This document shows, piece by piece, positions 52,495 to 63,414 of a stretch of 64,000 bases of DNA; the first letter of the stretch is position 1, and each line of letters opens with the position of its first letter. Source of the stretch: Sorex araneus (lineage: Eukaryota > Chordata > Mammalia > Eulipotyphla > Soricidae); assembly GCF_027595985.1 (NCBI RefSeq), contig NC_073306.1, positions 80,576,599 through 80,640,598 of the forward strand, given 5' to 3'. The translations under genes and the position numbers were made by a program. The notes under the pieces were generated by a model. That model had not been told where the DNA came from, made no database searches, and saw nothing but the letters and a program-made list of their open reading frames with translations.

Positions 52495-53425
52495 TAAAAA
52501 GTAGTAGTCTAAAAGTTTGCCAATTTCAAAATAAGAAGAAAGTGGTTAACATACTATAGTCTTACAAATACTAAAAATATAATAAAAGATATTAGCATTA
52601 TTTGCATTACAAATGACTTTCTGGTTGAGTCCAGTTTGCCGAGTAAAACAGTTTATTGAATAAGCTATTTTGAATATAAAAAAGTCCCCAACGGAGAAAT
52701 TTTCCTTTGTTTTGTCCCAATGCTGAAAATAATTTTTAAACGTCTGATTTCCTCTGGCAGCATCCTGGCCTATCAGTGCATAAAATACTGATACCTCCCA
52801 AATGAGAGAATTCTCGCAGAGACCTCACTGGGCTTTGCAAACATGATCTCATCTTTTAGCTTGGTTACGTTCCAGATCCAGGAGTGAGGGCAAGTTTGTG
52901 ATCAGGGAGGAAAGAATGGATAATATTTACATAAGTTTTATAATACAATATTTTAAAAAACCAAAAAGAAATTTATGTCCTATACACAGTCTCTGAATTT
53001 AATATATGGGGGCATGCAACCCAAGTAAGGAGTAGTAACAAATGATGGGAAAAAGTTAGAGTACAACCAAGTCACCCTTTGTAGTGAAAACACATCAAGA
53101 ATGAGATGAGCCATCTGAAAACTGTCTTCCCAAGAATGATGCACCCAAATTTTGAAATCTTATTGCTGATAACACTAGAGTGACTTTCTAAATCACCAGG
53201 ATATTGCACAAAAATCTCATCTGGAACTCATCAAAATAAAACATGAGCTAATTATTGTGCAATAAACTGACTTTCTACAAATGAAATACTGCAGTGATGG
53301 GAGTTTTTGCAACTAGTGAGTTAATACCAAGACTTTGGGGGCCTTATCTCCAGAGCCTTTTAAGAGAGAAAGGAGAGAGTATGCCCTATTAGTTATAGTA
53401 ACTAATTATACTCATTTTATGAGAA
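52495..53425. other. Repeat-free 5' flank stretch
   Basis: About 0.93 kb with no recognised repeat or exon. Confidence 0.45.
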
Positions 53426-53429
53426 TTGA

Positions 53430-53613
53430 ATTTTTCCTCTTTTTTTTTCTTTTTTTGGTTTTTTGGGCCACACTTGATGATGCTCAGGGCTTTCTCCTGC
53501 TCAGCAATCAGGAATCACTCTTGGAGGAGCTCAGAAGACCATCTGGGGATGAGATCTGGGCAGGCTGTCTGCAAGGCAAGTGCCCTGACCAGTGTACCAT
53601 CTCTCCAGTCCCT
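53430..53613 (-). mobile_element. Old SINE
   Basis: T-rich tail side, then antisense GATGATGCTCAGGGCTTTCT and CCATCTCTCCAGTCCCTCC. Confidence 0.75.
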
Positions 53614-53684
53614 CCCTAAAAATTTAATTTTTCTTCAATAATCTCAAAATATTTTCTCTATTGTAGCCTAAGAATTTCACTACC

Positions 53685-53862
53685 TGGAACCAGAGTGAGA
53701 GAGCACAGGGGCTAAGTGCTTGCCTTGCATGTGGCCAACCCTAGTTTAATCCTCTGCACCACATATGGTTCCCTGAACATCACCAGGGGTCACTCCTGAA
53801 AGTAGAGTTAGGAAGCATCCTTGAGCACAGCCAGTATAACCCAAATTGGTCCCTCCTCCTCT
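53685..53862 (+). mobile_element. Old SINE
   Basis: CCAGAGTGAGAGAGCACAGG head, CACATATGGTTCCCTGAACA body, and a CCAGTATAACCCAAATTGG end. Confidence 0.75.
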
Positions 53863-53869
53863 CCCAAAA

Positions 53870-54630
53870 GAATTTGAATATCTTACTTGTACCATCTTAT
53901 GAAAAGAAGATGTGAAAGGAAGACATCAATATAACTAAGCTGTTGATTCTGTTCCAGATAATGCCATATTACATCTACTTGAATGACCAAATTTCTTCTT
54001 AAACACTTAAATTTCACTGCAAACTCCCTCTCTTGTTTACAAATGCTATTAGATTTAGTTGAAGATTCAATCTACTCCTGCCTTATCTTTTCCGTTTTGA
54101 TTTCCAGTGATACATCCTCCCAACCTAGCACATAACTCAGAATGCAGTCCTTAAATGAATAAAAGCACTGACAAGGTGCCAGCCAGAGAACACACTGTTC
54201 CCAACACATATTTTCAGCCAACACTGACTAGAGGAGTTCAGTTTCTGTTCTTGAGATCATGACTGAAGCAGTACACAACTCCTTTCTGCAACCTTCCTGG
54301 TTAACCCTTGGTAGATCCTCATCCCAACGGGCACCAGTTGTGTCTAGAAGAAGGATAATTTCTTCAGGTCCTCTTGAGTTACATCAGTGAATCAACAGCT
54401 GGAAAGAAAAGGACAGCCCGCCTCAGTGTGCATCCCACTGGGGCATTTCTGTCCAAAGACAGGTTGTCCTGACATAGATGATGATGTCCCCAAGGTAACA
54501 ACACTTCCTCTGTTGACCCCCGTCCTTCCCTTCTATACATTTGCTAACATTTATAGAAAAATTATACTTATAGAAAATATATAAACTATATACTATAGTT
54601 TCCTATAAACTACATTTATAGAAAAGCCGT
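53870..54630. other. 5' flank stretch without recognisable feature
   Basis: No exon identified. The end (54540-54625) is A/T-rich, with repeated TATAGAAAA. Confidence 0.5.
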
Positions 54631-54632
54631 GG

Positions 54633-55066
54633 TGGGCTGGAGCTATAGCACAGCGGGTAGGGTGTTTGCCTTGCACGCAGCTGACCCAGGTTTGATTTTT
54701 TTTTTTTTTTTTTGCTTTTTGGGTCACATATGGTGATACACAGGGGTTACTCCTGGCTCATGCACTCAGGAATCACTCCTGGCGGTGCTTAGGGAACCAT
54801 ATGGGATGCTGGAAATCGAACCCGGGTCTCCAGCGTGCAAGGCAAATGCCCAACCCGCTGTGCTATTGTTCCAGCCCCTTTGATTTTTCTATTCCTCTCA
54901 GAGAGCCCAGCAAGCTACCGAGAGTATCTCGCCCGCACGGCAGAGCCTGACAAGCTATCCGTGCCATATTCGATATGCCAAAAACAGTAACAATAAGTCT
55001 CACAATGGAGATGTTACTGGTGCATGTTTGAGCAAATCGATGAGCAACGGGATGACAGTGATAGTG
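54633..55066 (+). mobile_element. SINE-B split by a nested SINE-A
   Basis: Head at 54633-54690, interrupted in the B box; the body and tail resume at about 54889 and end GGGATGACAGTGATAGTGAT. Without the insert it is an ordinary full-length SINE-B. Confidence 0.9.
54701..54878 (-). mobile_element. SINE-A nested in the SINE-B B box, 10-bp duplication
   Basis: Near-consensus antisense copy inside the SINE-B. The duplication tttgattttt, from the B box TTTGATT of the host element, lies at 54691-54700 and 54879-54888. Confidence 0.9.
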
Positions 55067-55142
55067 ATAGAAAAACTAGGTTAGACGTCTAGGCTCTAGC
55101 ATGTCACAATCTCAAATTTGAAGTTTTTTATTTAATTTACAT

Positions 55143-55200
55143 TTGTGATCGAACCCAGAACCTTACACATGCAAGGCAAATGTTCTTTTATATTCTAGAC
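55143..55200 (-). mobile_element. Old SINE head relic
   Basis: Antisense GATCGAACCCAGAACCTTAC and CATGCAAGGCAAATGTTC only. Confidence 0.55.
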
Positions 55201-55520
55201 TGAATTCTGACTTATGTGTATTAACTGTGTGACCAAGATCATATCTCTAAACCTCAGTTTCTTCATCCATAAAATAACTTTTATTGAGATTGTGCTTTGC
55301 CTACAAAAGGCCCATGTTCGATCCCCAGCAGTGCATGGTTCCCTGAGCACTAACAAGAGCACTGAGCCCAGAGTAGCTCCTGAACACTACCAAGTGAGGC
55401 TTTAAAAGCAAAATTTAAAAATGGGGTTAATAATTATTGTTGTGAAGATTATATGCTAAAATCCATATGTAATGTGCATAAGATAGTCAAGTGCATATCA
55501 AATGTCTATCATTAGAGTCT
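55201..55520 (+). repeat. MIR interrupted by an old SINE
   Basis: The MIR 5' part, GTGTGACCAAGATCATATCT and CCTCAGTTTCTTCATCCATA, stops near 55275. It resumes after 55420 with ATGGGGTTAATAATTATTGT and GTGAAGATTATATGC. The gap holds the SINE at 55285-55420. Confidence 0.65.
55285..55420 (+). mobile_element. Old SINE inside the MIR
   Basis: GCCCATGTTCGATCCCCAGC, GAGCACTAACAAGAGCACTG, and CTACCAAGTGAGGCTTTAAA. Confidence 0.65.
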
Positions 55521-55524
55521 GTTA

Positions 55525-56170
55525 TTAGGAATTACTTTAAATGTTAATTATTATCTCAATTTTGAATTTAAAAAGCAATCAAACTTAAAGAGTTGCACTG
55601 CTTTCATGGAGCTTAGCTTGGTAAAGAGAAAAGATGAAGACAAAGGTCTGTACTTCAACCTGTTACCAATTACCTATTAGCATTCAGAAAAGTCTCCTTT
55701 GTTTCCCTTTTTCTTTTTTTTTTTCATTTCAAAGATGCCCCAGTGGGCACAGCAATGGGCCACAGAGAGCCCACTGCCTTGTGTGTTGCCCAATTGACAA
55801 CACTGCTTTCAAATGTGGTTGATTCTATTTCTTTTCCTTTGACACATATATTGACATAATATATGTCAATGCTCTCTGACAAAAATGCTCTAATGGATAA
55901 TTCCTCAGGTTCCATTCATCATATATATGTATACATATATATGTATATATATTACTGTATATAACTGAACTTACTCATCCACTTATGTTTTTCATTTTTA
56001 TGGTGCTTTAATAAAGATCCCACCCTTTGAGGGAAGCCATATTGTCTGCAGCATCTTAGATGGTTGAAGAGTAAAGGTTCTTCATGGTTTTGTATTTGTG
56101 CCTAAAGTACACTTTGTGTACTAGGCCCAATGTGTTGCATAGCTATGGTTTTCAGGAAAAATCCATCCTT
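55525..56170. other. A+T-rich stretch with small palindromes
   Basis: Holds a perfect 8-bp inverted repeat TTGACATA/TATGTCAA with 3-bp loop (55851-55869) and a (TATATG)n run at 55921-55950. No gene is evident. Confidence 0.5.
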
Positions 56171-56174
56171 TTGA

Positions 56175-56345
56175 GCCAGACAATAGTTCAACAGCTGTGT
56201 GCTTGCCAAGTATGCTTGATGCACAGGAAGTTGAGGTTCACTCACCACCATTACAGGAGTACCAGGAGCAAACCCCAGCACAGAGCTGGATGTAGTTTCC
56301 TAAACCCCAGCACCACCATGTGGCTCCCAAACAAAAACAAACAAA
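56175..56345 (+). mobile_element. Old degenerate SINE
   Basis: AATAGTTCAACAGCTGTGTG head, ACAGGAGTACCAGGAGCAAA body, and a TGTGGCTCCCAAACAAAAAC end. Confidence 0.55.
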
Positions 56346-56396
56346 AAGCACATCTCTTTTGACTTGTTTTAGTGTACTTTAAAAGATAATTTCTTC

Positions 56397-56545
56397 CAGG
56401 AGTGGGAAGATGGCTCATAGGGTTGAGCACATGCATAATAGATCCTCACCCCAGAAAATTCTGGGCACAGCGTTCTTCCTCTGAGCTAGCTGGTGTGGAC
56501 CCAGGAGCATCTGAGCACTGATGGGTGTGGCCCTATGATAATGGG
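56397..56545 (+). mobile_element. Old degenerate SINE
   Basis: AGGAGTGGGAAGATGGCTCA head, and CATCTGAGCACTGATGGGTG followed by TGGCCC. Confidence 0.55.
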
Positions 56546-56617
56546 GAGGAGGGGGAGAAGGACTCTTCATAGGTATTTTTAAGTAACAACACAGATTTTC
56601 ACACTCTTTTAGTTTAG

Positions 56618-56792
56618 TATTTGGGGGTGGCAGCAGTGGGGAGAGGCACCTGGTGATGCTCAGGGGTTATCCTGGCTCTGCAGTCAAGAATTACTCCTGG
56701 AAAGCTCTAAGCTCTAAGGGATTTCAGTGCACCAACCTAGGTGGGCCACATGCAAGGCAAACACCATACCTCTGTACATCTCTCTAGCCCTA
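56618..56792 (-). mobile_element. Old SINE with small body duplication
   Basis: Antisense GGTGATGCTCAGGGGTTATC, doubled AAGCTCT, GGGCCACATGCAAGGCAAAC, and TCTCTCTAGCCC. Confidence 0.75.
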
Positions 56793-56984
56793 AATTTTCA
56801 CACTTGTTAAATCCAGAAAACAACACGTTGTGATATATTTCTTTTTTTCTTTCTTTTTCTTATTTTTTTTAACTCTAGATTAATGAGCATCTGTGTTAAA
56901 GATCTAGAGCTATTGTATTACTTTGTGACTTATTCTTAAATTCTGGAGATCGGGGTGTAACTATTAAGCATTTCATTTCCATCT

Positions 56985-57117
56985 TCCAGAAGCAGAGCTC
57001 CTTATGGCTGCATTTTGATCCCTTGAGTCCATTTCTGGATCCTCAGTAACTTGAACCGTGCTGGGTATGTGAAAGGTACTAAATACTTGATCAATTAGTG
57101 ACTAAAAGAATGATGGA
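56985..57117 (+). repeat. L2 3' end
   Basis: GAGCTCCTTATGGCTGCATT, then GTATGTGAAAGGTACTAAAT and CTTGATCAATTAGTGAC match the L2 sense 3' end. Confidence 0.5.
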
Positions 57118-57377
57118 AAGCAGTTCTTTATAACTATCTGAAATCTCTTACTTCAGAACCTTGAGGTTCGGAAGTTGCTTACTCCCAACATCCTGACATT
57201 GTCTTCAATGCTTAAAGTTAAACCTAGTAATGGTAAAACCTAGTAACACCACTGAGATTTGCTTAAATGCAGATTGATTTTGTTTTATAAATGTATTATG
57301 CTGATTAGAACATAATGTTAGCAATGAAAAAGAAACAAAGTGTGAAAGCTTTGTTTTAACAGGGTCAAAACAATCAG

Positions 57378-57612
57378 AAATTGGGTCAAGAGATAATACA
57401 TCTATTAGGGCACAAGCCTTGCATTTACACCATCAAGGTTCTAAACATGGTCCCCTGAGCTTTTCCAAGGCAGCCCAGGGAATTCCTGGCAATTCCGGGT
57501 CCGGGCAGCACTGCATCTTCTGTGCCCTTACATTGAATCACCAAGACTGGTTGGCCTTGAACCCTCAACAGGGCACCCGGATCTCCTGAGCACCGCTACA
57601 GAGGCTCCATCC
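57378..57612 (+). mobile_element. Old SINE carrying about 100 bp of extra sequence
   Basis: Head GGGTCAAGAGATAATACATC, then GGTCCCCTGAGC, about 110 bp not found in other copies (57465-57575), and CTCCTGAGCACCGCTACAG with CCCCAAGAAAC at the end. It could be a SINE dimer remnant or an internal insertion. Confidence 0.5.
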
Positions 57613-57614
57613 CC

Positions 57615-58915
57615 AAGAAACTTATAAATTAATATCAAAATTAAATTTTTAGTTAAAGATGATATTGCATTATATCAACAAAATGTTTTAACCTCAGTTC
57701 TTCTGAAGTTCCTTCTGTTTGGGCATTGCCGTGAAACAGCCTTGTCTATTTTGAAACATGAACATAGAATGTTGTTTTGTTTGAGATATAGTTTTCTTAC
57801 AGATTCATCCGAAAGACAAGGCATCTTGTTCTTCTGTCCACACAACTACTAAGAGCTGATTATTTATGTCCCAATAACTTTAAGCAGGCCCTAAAAGTGA
57901 GACCCATGTTACTAGGATGAAACTTTGAAAAAATGAAATGGTAAAGGTAATTAGATTACCAGATTAGCTGTGGGAAGCACATCAAACTTTCTCACGCAAG
58001 CTTTCATTTTTTAAAAAAAATGTTATACTAAAAACACTTCCTGCCTTAAGTTTAACTGCTACCTCAGAATATCAACAGAGACTGAAAAGCAAGCATTTTA
58101 CATTTATGCATCCACAAATGCATAGAAAATATAGCACTCATATACAGAATATTTTTAGAAGAAAAATGCTCATGGTGGAATGTCTGGTGTTTACACTAAA
58201 ATGAATGCAGATTCTAATCTCTCAAAGGATCTCAAGACTTCCTCTTCATTCTAGACAAAGAAGTATCTTTTGATTTATTATATTTTGTTCATTAATCACC
58301 ACAGCTCTGTGTTTTTCAAAAGTACAAGGTAAAAACTGCTGACTCCTTGTTTATCTAAAATACTGCAAAAGCAAGATGGAATCATAGAAAACAAACTTTA
58401 GTGATCAAACTACAAAAGATTAAAAACATACTCCATCTCTGTTAATAAAACTTTCAAAGGGATCACAACCAATTCTGTAAATGCCTCAGAAATTGCTATT
58501 TTGGCAGTTAAAAGGGAAGAACATGAAACATCTTGCACATTTTTACTTTGTGGATAATTAAACACAAGCCAAGAGAAAACAAATGTACAGATGGACACCA
58601 TATTTTCATCACTCTGAGCTCTAAAGCCTTTCATTGGAGACGGAATATTAAAAAAAAAAAAAGAAAAAGCACCCTCCCCCTCCAAAAAACTCCATTTGAG
58701 CTGTTTGAGACAAGTTATTTACTTTCCCACTAAATGAATATTGCTAGTAATTTTATTAAATTTAATCCCTGTGTTAATTTTATCTAAAGTGATTTTTTTT
58801 GCATCTTCTCCTTCTTTCAGGAAGCCCAAGCACATTCTACAATAACATTTGCATGTTACTGGGATGGAGAGCATGGGGCTCCCTAAATGGTGGTGTGAGA
58901 AGGGTGGATAGACCA
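57615..58915. other. Repeat-free 5' flank stretch
   Basis: About 1.3 kb, A+T-rich, with only a short A-run at 58650-58661. No exon or interspersed repeat is recognised. The open frames 58410-58733 overlap on opposite strands. A regulatory role is possible but not shown. Confidence 0.45.
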
Positions 58916-58919
58916 TGAA

Positions 58920-59168
58920 GGCTTTCTCTTCATTCCTTTTCCCTCCTCCCCTTTTCTCCTTCTTCCCCCTTCTTCCCATCCCTTCTCACCCCTCTACTCT
59001 CTGGCTCTTTCTTCCCTCCACTCTACTCCTCACCTCTTTCTCCTCCCACTTTGTTTCCTCCCCTCCCCTCTCCCCTCTCCTTCCTTTCCCTTCCTGACTC
59101 TCCTTTCCTCTCCTCCCCATTCTTTTTTCTCTACACCCCTCCCCTCCTCTCTCTTCTCCACTCCCTGT
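58920..59168 (+). repeat. Pyrimidine-rich tract, about 245 bp
   Basis: Irregular CTCC/TTCC/CCCT units with few purines, likely an old tail-derived array. Confidence 0.8.
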
Positions 59169-59169
59169 T

Positions 59170-59404
59170 ATTGTTGGGGTAACCCTTGGTCAGAGGTCCC
59201 TGTGGTGCTATGGGGATGGTGTCCCTGCAGTTGAGGTGCTCAGGTACACCATTAGGTCTTGGTGATGCTTACACAGAAGTTTGCCAGGGGTCTAACTTCT
59301 TGGCACTAATGTGCTGAAACTTGTAGTTCTGTTGGTCACCAGGGCTCACACCTCTTAGGTTGCGGTGCTTGACCACGCCTGGCTGTGTTATGGCAGGAAG
59401 TCCC

Positions 59405-59474
<70 letters not shown>

Positions 59475-59600
59475 GACCTCAGATAGCACAGTGCTGCAGG
59501 ACCAACAGAACTGCAGGACTGACTTTGCAGACACTGGGACCAAACTCAAGGCCTTGTGCTGGCTAGGCAGGTGTTCAAAGTCCCTGGCCCCTTAAACTTG
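59170..59600 (-). mobile_element. Old retroposon-like segment split by (GT)n
   Basis: Antisense SINE-like phrases, GTTGAGGTGCTCAGGTACAC, CAGGGGTCTAACTTCTTGGC and CAAACTCAAGGCCTTGTGC, suggest one or two decayed SINEs. A (GT)n microsatellite at 59406-59470 splits them. Confidence 0.45.
59406..59471 (+). repeat. (GT)n microsatellite, about 32 units
   Basis: Uninterrupted GT dinucleotides. Confidence 0.97.
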
Positions 59601-59601
59601 T

Positions 59602-60365
59602 CCAAACTAGAACTCTTGAACCACACCACACCCCTCCACCCCGCCCCCTACTCCCACAGACTTCCCCAAGTCAGAAAATGACAATAGCAAAGGTTCCAAA
59701 TGCTGGGAGTCATCTCACACTCCTTCCTCTTTCAGTGAGCTAACTGGATTGTCACAATTTGCTCTCTACCTGGTGGCCTCAACACTACTGACAACCTTTC
59801 TCATAGCCCCAGAGAACAGAAAGCTGAAAACAAGTGTTGGGGAGCATAGCCCCCTCTGTGAGCTTCAGGGGAGCTTTGCCTAGCCTTTTCTGTCTCCATG
59901 GCCAGTGGCCTTCATCACTGTTCTTTCCTCTGTCCTCAGATGCCTTCTCCACTTTTGTCTGCATGTCTTATAAAGATTCTTGTCCTTGAGGGCCTTTGGG
60001 GTTCAAAGAAAATTATCCTGCACCCTTCTGGTTTCTTCAAAGGCAGAACAAAAACTCAAATGAGCATTAAATCGAAAAGCAAAGCAGGAAGTTTATTAAT
60101 AACATTTTATCTCCTGCAGTGGATGTGGGAGAGACCTGAAATGATGCAGTGACTCTGCTGCGGGACTTCACAGACCATGTTAGAAATGGTCTCAGAATGG
60201 ACAGGGCAGTTGAGAGGAGAGAAGGAGGTCAGGCACAGAAGTTGCCAGGGAAGCACAGTAAAGAAGGGGGTGAACTTGACATTCTGATTCTCTGTGAAAT
60301 GTGATAGGAGAGTAGGTCTTTTCACTACATTGGGTCAGAAATGGAGCTGGCCCAACAGAGATAGT
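59602..60365. other. 5' flank stretch without recognisable feature
   Basis: Mixed composition, no known repeat. Open frames 59898-60152 and 60107-60325 overlap on opposite strands and look fortuitous. Confidence 0.45.
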
Positions 60366-60373
60366 CCTTCTGC

Positions 60374-60540
60374 CTTCCTTCTCTCCTTTCCTTCCTTCTC
60401 TCCTTTCCTTCCTTCTCTCCTTTCCTTCCTTCTCTCCTTTCCTTCCTTCCTTCCTTCCTTCCTTCCTTCCTTCCTTCCTTCCTTCCTTCCTTCCTTCCTT
60501 CCTTCCTTCCTTCCTTCCTTCCTTCCTTCCTTCCTTCCTT
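60374..60540 (+). repeat. 17-bp minisatellite grading into (CCTT)n
   Basis: Four exact copies of CTTCCTTCTCTCCTTTC (60374-60390, 60391-60407, 60408-60424, 60425-60441), then about 25 CCTT units to 60540. Entirely pyrimidine. Confidence 0.95.
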
Positions 60541-60612
60541 GTGCAGAAGGGTGCTGGGAATAGAACCCAGGACCTCTACATGCAAGGCAGGAACTCTGTA
60601 ACATCCTCATAC
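60541..60612 (-). mobile_element. SINE head fragment next to the CCTT array
   Basis: Antisense GGGTGCTGGGAATAGAACCC and CTACATGCAAGGCAGGAAC. Confidence 0.65.
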
Positions 60613-60627
60613 TCCTGTTATTTTTGT

Positions 60628-60778
60628 GCAGTGCTAGAATGAAACACAGGTATCATGCATGTCATGTAAGACATGCAGTTAGCTGTTCTTCACAAGTAGC
60701 AGTATCAGGGATGGACCTGGTGACTGTGTGTTTCTAAGACATATATTTTAAGTCACTATGCTATTTATCCAGGCCCCT
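60628..60778 (-). mobile_element. Old degenerate SINE
   Basis: Antisense ATCAGGGATGGACCTGGTGA and TATTTATCCAGGCCCCTC. Confidence 0.45.
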
Positions 60779-60969
60779 CATAGTATGTATTTTGTGTGGT
60801 ATATTCTTACTCTTCTGTAAGGACCATGTGAATAATCCAAGATGATTCCATTTGGAGATATGGGAAAGAACTTTTTTCCAAATAAGGCTCTCAGAGGAAA
60901 AAGTGGAGGGGAGGTAAGAGCAGAGACCAGAATATTTCACGGCTCTACTAGCTCAAACATGTCAAGATT

Positions 60970-61152
60970 TCAGTGAGTCAGAATAATAGTGCAGGAGGGA
61001 TGGCACTTCCTTTGCTTGCATCCAACCCCAATTCAAATTCCCTGTACCACTATCAATCTCTGAGCACCACCAGAGATCACTCCTGAGCACAGAGCCAGAG
61101 AAAATAGCCCCTGAACACTGCAGGGTGTGACTCAAGACGAAAAATAAATAAA
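60970..61152 (+). mobile_element. Old SINE
   Basis: GTCAGAATAATAGTGCAGGA head, GAGCACCACCAGAGATCACT body, and a GGGTGTGACTCAAGACG end. Confidence 0.7.
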
Positions 61153-61177
61153 ATGTTAAGATTTTAATTATTAATCA

Positions 61178-61310
61178 GGTCAGAGACTTTAAGGCCTTGC
61201 ATGTGGTCAACCCCAGTTCAATCCCCTGCACTACATGTGGTCCCCAGAGCATCACCAGGAATGACCCCTGAGTGCTACCAGGTCTGACCCCTCCAAAAAC
61301 AAACAAACCC
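61178..61310 (+). mobile_element. Old SINE, head lost
   Basis: GGCCTTGCATGTGGTCAACC, TTCAATCCCCTGCACTAC, and an ACCAGGTCTGACCCCTCC end. Confidence 0.7.
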
Positions 61311-61311
61311 A

Positions 61312-61990
61312 AAATGATTTTAAGAATCAATTTTAACAAATCCACTTCACAAATGGTTGTTGCGATTAAGTTAGCTATGTGTAAGAACTTAGATATTACC
61401 TTGTGATTAGAAAGTACAACAGGTTCTCCAATAATGCTGATGTGAAACAGATTCCCATCAGGACCACCTGCTGTGCAGACTTCACACATTCCATCCCCTC
61501 GTGTTTGCCTAGGTTGTCTATAGTTCTGGATTTTTCTCCCACATCTCAAAGATGCACACATGAGATGCCCTAGGGATCTAAAGTGTCCTGGTAAGTGTGT
61601 GTATATGGAGGGGAGGGGTGACAGGGGTCAGTAGAAGGAGTGGTGGTGTTGTAAATGTGCCTTGTGAGGAAGGGCATCCTGCCCATGCTGAGTCCTGCTT
61701 TGTGCTCTCAGCTGCCAGGCTAGTGAGTTGGAAATGGATGAATGAATGGATGAATGCAAACGATTAATATCAGAAATATTGGGATATCTATTTAGATGTA
61801 TATAGATATAAATACATCTATATTTAGATGTAGGTTGGTTTTGGTTTTTGTTTAGAAATATGCAATAAGAACTTACCTCCTTTTTATAGCAAATTTCTCT
61901 TCTTTCCACTTTTCATGCCAATTCCAAGAACCTTAGCCATGTTAGGTGTGGGCTTACCATATTCAATAAATGAGTTGCTGATGACTTCAT
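61312..61990. other. 5' flank stretch without recognisable feature
   Basis: Contains a short (GGATGAAT)n at 61735-61757 and a TAGATGTATA repeat at 61791-61832. Nothing coding is supported. Confidence 0.45.
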
Positions 61991-62004
61991 TCTCCTCACC
62001 CCCA

Positions 62005-62570
62005 GCAAGAAAACTGAGGCTCAACTGGAGAGTATTATGTCAAGCAAAAGAAGTCAGAGGGAGAAGGATAAATTCAGGATGATCTCACGTATCTGGGGAA
62101 CACAGAGATTAAACAAGGGATTAGGCAGTACTGTGCACTGTCGTCATTGTTTATTTGCTCGAGCTGGCACCACTAACGTCTCCATTGTGAGACTTGTTGT
62201 TGCTGTTTTTGGCATATCAAATATGCCATAGGTAGCTTGCCAGGCTCTGCCGTTCGGGCTGGTTACTGTCGGTAGCTTGCTGGGTCTCCGAGAGGTACGG
62301 AGAATCAAACTCCAGTTGTTTGCAAGGCAAACACCCTACCCGTTGTGCAGTATTGTACAATGACAAACCCTTGGCCTTGGATCATAAAACTGATTCTCAA
62401 ACAGTAGGGGGAGTGGCTGAGGAAATGGAGAATAGGTGGCACAGAGACAGTGATGGAGGATTGTGAGCACTGTTGGGGTACAGTAACGCTGTTAATCAAA
62501 ACTTTAGCACTCATAACTGTATGACCTCAACTATAATTTTAAAAAGTTAAATAAGTAAAATAAGAAAAAG
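62005..62570 (+). mobile_element. L1 3' end split by a SINE-B
   Basis: The end of L1 ORF2 (GAGTATTATGTCAAGCAAAA, GGATGATCTCACGTATCTGG) is interrupted at about 62136. The 3' UTR resumes after 62346 with GGGGGAGTGGCTGAGGAAAT and CACTCATAACTGTATGACC, then an A-rich end. Confidence 0.7.
62136..62346 (-). mobile_element. SINE-B inside the L1
   Basis: Antisense tail CACTGTCGTCATTGTTTATT, body GGCATATCAAATATGCCATA, B box and partial head. Flanks cagtactgt and cagtattgt suggest a short imperfect duplication. Confidence 0.82.
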
Positions 62571-62579
62571 GGGAAAGAA

Positions 62580-62640
62580 AAGATCCCTGAGCACCACTGG
62601 ATGTGAGCACCCCCCCCAACTCAAAAAAACAAAACCGAAA
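62580..62640 (+). mobile_element. SINE 3' fragment
   Basis: GATCCCTGAGCACCACTGGA, TGTGAGCACCCCCCCC and an A-rich tail only. Confidence 0.6.
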
Positions 62641-62744
62641 ATAATAACTAAGGTTTAATGCATTGAATAAAGGAACCCAACACAGCAGTAATGACAAAGC
62701 TCTCGAGTCCTGACAACAGCAATCATCCTCCACACAGGGACTTT

Positions 62745-62920
62745 AACTGCCAGTCCTCTTTGTAATCATGACCTCATGTCATCTTCAGGCAAGCTCTAGG
62801 AGGCAGACACTATACTTATCTGATGTATGAGGGACGAGAGTTTCAAAGCTCTAAAAGGATTACTGGCTGTCACAGTCAATCCGGAACTATGCTACGACCA
62901 TATCCCAGAGCTTTGTCTCA
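62745..62920 (-). repeat. MIR
   Basis: Antisense: ATCATGACCTCATGTCATCT, TAGGAGGCAGACACTATACT, TGGCTGTCACAGTCAATCC. Confidence 0.55.
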
Positions 62921-63033
62921 GCCTGGGAAGTTACTTCTAATACGCACATGGCACTACTACATGGTACAATTTAATAGGTGAACTTTGTTAGATCATATCC
63001 CTACCAATATAAACTTGTGCTAAAAATACACCA

Positions 63034-63205
63034 GCAGGGGCCCTGAGCAACAGTACAGCTGTTAGGTGCTTGTCTTGCACATGGTTGATCCAGGTTTGAT
63101 CCACAGCACCCCATTGATCACCTGAGACTGAGACCACCAGGATTAATCCCTGAGTCTGAGCCAGAATAAGCTCAGAGCAAAATAGGGTGTGTCTCCCCTA
63201 AGCAA
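63034..63205 (+). mobile_element. Old SINE
   Basis: GGGGCCCTGAGCAACAGTAC head, GGTTTGATCCACAGCACCCC, and a GGGTGTGTCTCCCC end. Confidence 0.7.
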
Positions 63206-63271
63206 CGCCCCCCCCCCAAGTTGTAAAAATATAGGATAGCATGTTTATATTCATTAGGGTGTGGGAGGCAA

Positions 63272-63412
63272 TAGGAAGTGGTTTGGGCCACACCCAGAGT
63301 ACTCAGGGACTACTCCTGACTCTGTGCTCACTTCTGGTTGTGCCAAGTACTGAACTGGAGTCAGCTTCTTGCAAGTAAGCGCCTTAACCTCTGCACTCCC
63401 TCCTCAGCCTCA
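63272..63412 (-). mobile_element. Old SINE
   Basis: Antisense TTTGGGCCACACCCAGAGTA, CTCAGGGACTACTCCTGAC, and CACTCCCTCCTCAGCC. Confidence 0.7.
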
Positions 63413-63414
63413 TG

